Notes under the pieces: generated by a model
Database searches by the model: none
Told to the model about the DNA's origin: nothing
What the model saw: the letters and a program-made list of their open reading frames with translations, nothing else
Assembly (NCBI GenBank): GCA_016787085.1
Contig: JAEUVJ010000053.1
Coordinates: forward strand, 62,001 to 126,000
Direction: 5' to 3'
DNA: 64,000 bases
Source of the DNA: Chitinophagaceae bacterium
GTDB lineage: Bacteria; Bacteroidota; Bacteroidia; Chitinophagales; Chitinophagaceae
Part shown: in pieces, positions 61,684 through 64,000 of the stretch
Layout: each line of letters starts with the position of its first letter
Position numbering within the stretch: the first letter of the stretch is position 1
Made by a program: the position numbers and the translations under genes

Positions 61684-62002
61684 ACTGACCCGATGGGATA
61701 GCCCCGGTTCATGATGTCCATGAACCGGGGCTATTCTTTTTTACAAGTGACCGGTAAAAAAGATATATTGCATAATAGATCGCTCATTGTAGCCCTTTCC
61801 TTAGAAATATTTCCTGCTATTCACCTGCACCTGGTCTTCAGCAGATGAAACTAAACGAACGCCTGCCATAAACAGAAGGGTTGAAATGCTTTTCCATTCA
61901 GCCGGGGAAAGCCTGCCTGTGCCTGATGCATAGAAGAAAGCACAGTGGGAGAAGTATTTCATTTCAGAAATGCTGTTACATACACTGAACTGACAAGCAC
62001 GA
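61684..62002. other. Intergenic region without supported genes
   Basis: It holds the strong terminator at 61698-61740. The remaining 260 bp has a minus-strand frame at 61801-62055 that overlaps the start of the next gene and has no recognisable protein or RBS. I see no clear -7 promoter element for the glucosidase gene. Confidence 0.5.
61698..61740 (+). terminator. Very strong intrinsic terminator
   Basis: A perfect 16-bp stem, ATAGCCCCGGTTCATG with CATGAACCGGGGCTAT, has a 5-nt loop and is followed by TCTTTTTT. It ends the metalloprotease transcript. Confidence 0.95.
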
Positions 62003-64000
62003 ATGATGAGCAATGCCGAAAATGAACGTTTAGCCTGGTCGTCCAATAACCGCAACTGGAAGAAATGGGGGCCCTATCTTTCCGACCGGCAGTGGGGTAC
62101 GGTGCGGGAAGACTACAGCCCGGAAGGCAATACCTGGAATTATATCAATCATGACCTGGCCCGCAGCTATGCCTACCGCTGGGGCGAAGATGGTATCGCC
62201 GGTTTTTGTGATGCTGACCAGATTCTATGCCTGGCGCCTGCATTCTGGAATGGTAAGGACACTATATTGAAAGAAAGGCTTTTCGGATTAACGAACGGTG
62301 AAGGCAATCATGGTGAGGATGTGAAGGAATTGTATTTTCATCTCGACTCATCGCCAACACATTCGTATTGTAAATTCTTATACAAATACCCGCAGGTCGC
62401 TTTTCCTTATCTCGAATTGCTGCAGCAGAATAAACGAAGCCGGCTGAGCCCGGAGTTCGAACTGCCTGATACCGGCATTTTTGATGATAACCGCTACTTT
62501 GACTGCTTTGTCGAATATGCCAAAGCCGATATCAATGACATCCTCCTGCGCATCACGGTGCATAACCGCGGCAATAAGGCTGCAGAGATACATGTACTGC
62601 CGCAACTCTGGTTCCGCAATTTCTGGAAACACAATGCCCGCTTCAGCAGACCGGAGATCGTGTCGCTTTCTGATTCTTGTTTGCAGGCCCATTCGTCCCG
62701 CAACGGCAGTTTTTATTTTTATCATGAAGGTGGCGAACAATTGTTCTGCGACAATGAAACAAATAACCGCCGGATGTATCACCGGACGAATGATTCATTG
62801 TATGTAAAAGATGGGATCAACAATTACGTGGTCAATGGCGCCAACACTGTGAACCCGGCAAAACGGGGCACAAAGTCAGCTGTATGGTTCAAAGCAATTA
62901 TTCCACCCGGCTCATCGAAAACTTTCAAGGTAAGATTGAGTAAAACAGAGATGGAAGATCCGTGGGCAGAGTTCGATGTGATCTTTACGAGACGTATCGC
63001 TGATACAAACCATTATTATGAACAACTGGCACCGGCAACGCTTTCTCCCGAGCGAAAAACTTTATTGCGGAGTGCCGCCGGTGGTTTGTTATGGACAAAA
63101 CAATTCTATTATCTCGATGTATTCAAGTGGCTCTTTGGCGAACCGAATGAAACGCCGCCGCACCGGGCGCATAAACGCAACTATGACTGGCAACACCTGA
63201 CCTGCCGCAACATCATTTCCATGCCGGATAAATGGGAGTATCCCTGGTTCGCTGCATGGGACCTTGCCTTTCATGCAGCCACCTTCGTGCATGTGGATCC
63301 TGATTTTGCCAAGCAGCAATTGCTCGTGGTGCTGCGGGAATATTACATGCACCCCAACGGGCAGATACCGGCATATGAATGGAACTTCAGCGACGTGAAC
63401 CCTCCTGTGCATGCATGGGGGGTGTGGTACGTGTTTGAAGCGGATAAAAAAAAGACAGGCGTGCCAGACTGGGATTTTTTAGAAAGGGCTTTCCAGAAAC
63501 TGCTGATGAACTTTACCTGGTGGGTGAACCAGAAAGATGCGAATGGTACAGACATCTTTGAAGGCGGTTTTCTTGGTTTAGATAACATTGGAGTATTTGA
63601 CCGGAACCACATGCCGCCGGGTATTAAAAAATTACAACAGGCCGATGCCACGAGCTGGATGGCGATGTATGCGATCAATATGCTGCGCATGTCGCTGGAA
63701 CTGGCAAAACACAATAAGGCCTATGAGGAATCAGCAGCGAAATTCTTCCGCCACTTCCTGAACATCGGCTGGGCGATGCACCATATTGGTAAAAAAGATA
63801 TTTCGCTCTGGGATGAAGAAGATGCGTTCTATTATGATGCCATCCAGTTCGAGAATGGTACAAGCCAGCGCCTGCGCATCCGTTCACTGGTCGGCATCAT
63901 TCCGCTGCTGGCGGTGGAGATCATGCATAGCTCTGTGTTCGAAAATCTGCGGCAGTTCAATACACGGTTAGAGGTGATCAGGCTGACAAGGCCCGACCTC
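62003..64000 (+). CDS. GH63/MGH1-like glucosidase, 3' end outside window
   Basis: The frame is open for 666 codons from the ATG at 62003 (a second ATG follows at 62006) to the window end, so the C-terminus is missing. The N-terminal domain has WKKWGPYLSDRQWGTVREDY and AYRWGEDGIAGFCD. Later parts contain WLFGEPNETPP, EYPWFAAWDLAFHAA, ALREYYMHPNG-like spacing (VLREYYMHPNGQIPAYEW) and LWDEEDAFYYDAI, which fit the (alpha/alpha)6 catalytic domain of GH63 glucosidases. There is no signal peptide, so it should act in the cytoplasm. Substrates may be glucosides from glycogen or mannosylglycerate-type solutes. Confidence 0.9.
   Translation, partial: MMSNAENERLAWSSNNRNWKKWGPYLSDRQWGTVREDYSPEGNTWNYINHDLARSYAYRWGEDGIAGFCDADQILCLAPAFWNGKDTILKERLFGLTNGEGNHGEDVKELYFHLDSSPTHSYCKFLYKYPQVAFPYLELLQQNKRSRLSPEFELPDTGIFDDNRYFDCFVEYAKADINDILLRITVHNRGNKAAEIHVLPQLWFRNFWKHNARFSRPEIVSLSDSCLQAHSSRNGSFYFYHEGGEQLFCDNETNNRRMYHRTNDSLYVKDGINNYVVNGANTVNPAKRGTKSAVWFKAIIPPGSSKTFKVRLSKTEMEDPWAEFDVIFTRRIADTNHYYEQLAPATLSPERKTLLRSAAGGLLWTKQFYYLDVFKWLFGEPNETPPHRAHKRNYDWQHLTCRNIISMPDKWEYPWFAAWDLAFHAATFVHVDPDFAKQQLLVVLREYYMHPNGQIPAYEWNFSDVNPPVHAWGVWYVFEADKKKTGVPDWDFLERAFQKLLMNFTWWVNQKDANGTDIFEGGFLGLDNIGVFDRNHMPPGIKKLQQADATSWMAMYAINMLRMSLELAKHNKAYEESAAKFFRHFLNIGWAMHHIGKKDISLWDEEDAFYYDAIQFENGTSQRLRIRSLVGIIPLLAVEIMHSSVFENLRQFNTRLEVIRLTRPDL

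Noticed and set aside
61801..62055. 84-aa minus-strand frame
   Set aside because: It overlaps the start of the well supported GH63-like gene and shows no recognisable protein.

Overview
This 64 kb window is chromosomal DNA of a Bacteroidota bacterium, most likely a member of the Chitinophagaceae or a close relative. The evidence is the gene families (GLPGLI protein beside a TonB-receptor-like barrel, a type IX secretion sorting tail, DUF2851, DUF2520, DUF4403, YpdA/Bdr, SusA-like amylase), many small Lys-starting lipoproteins, and repeated TAnnTTTG promoter elements at the usual distance before genes. G+C looks to be in the mid 40s percent. I see no rRNA, tRNA, CRISPR array, prophage or complete insertion sequence.

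Layout. 1-6.4 kb: small secreted or lipoprotein genes, a GNAT acetyltransferase, DoxX, a YpdA-type reductase, and a tandem pair of Asp-rich lipoproteins that share a four-cysteine domain. 6.5-16.5 kb: pdhB, a sigma-54-type response regulator without an HTH domain, signal peptidase I, cytidine deaminase, ogt/csaA, a Tat-exported oxidoreductase, a SirB1-like protein, a methyltransferase and a DUF4382 lipoprotein. 16.5-26 kb: topA, two hydrolases, then a run of same-strand genes (DUF2520, ferredoxin, iscX, kdsC-like, ubiA-like, maf, DUF2851). 26-32.4 kb: a T9SS cargo protein, a LytTR regulator with a dead receiver domain, OsmC, lipA and a phosphodiester glycosidase-like protein.

32.4-50.3 kb is a glucose and alpha-glucan locus: ROK glucokinase and a FucP-type sugar transporter on the minus strand; then glgA, glgC, an SLC45-like MFS transporter, a SusA-like GH13 amylase and a D-lactate dehydrogenase-like gene; then glgB. 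A GH63-like glucosidase runs off the right edge. Together these can import glucose or maltodextrin, phosphorylate glucose, build and branch glycogen, and cut alpha-glucans. Between ldhA (ends 42467) and glgB (starts 48354) lies unrelated DNA. It includes about 2 kb of AT-rich accessory-looking sequence (42468-44539) with an 11-bp inverted repeat, a 56-aa Cys-rich ORF, an RNA-like element with its own terminator, and an orphan lipoprotein. This is the best candidate for undescribed content.

50.3-64 kb: a TPR protein, a heparin-lyase-like lipoprotein, argS, GtrA, DUF4403, two membrane proteins (DUF6064-like and TMEM175-like), a large zinc metalloprotease, and the GH63-like gene, which is open at the window end. 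Intrinsic terminators with clear stems divide many of the units. GC-rich inverted pairs with a CCCCT-AAGGGG core resemble REP/BIME elements.
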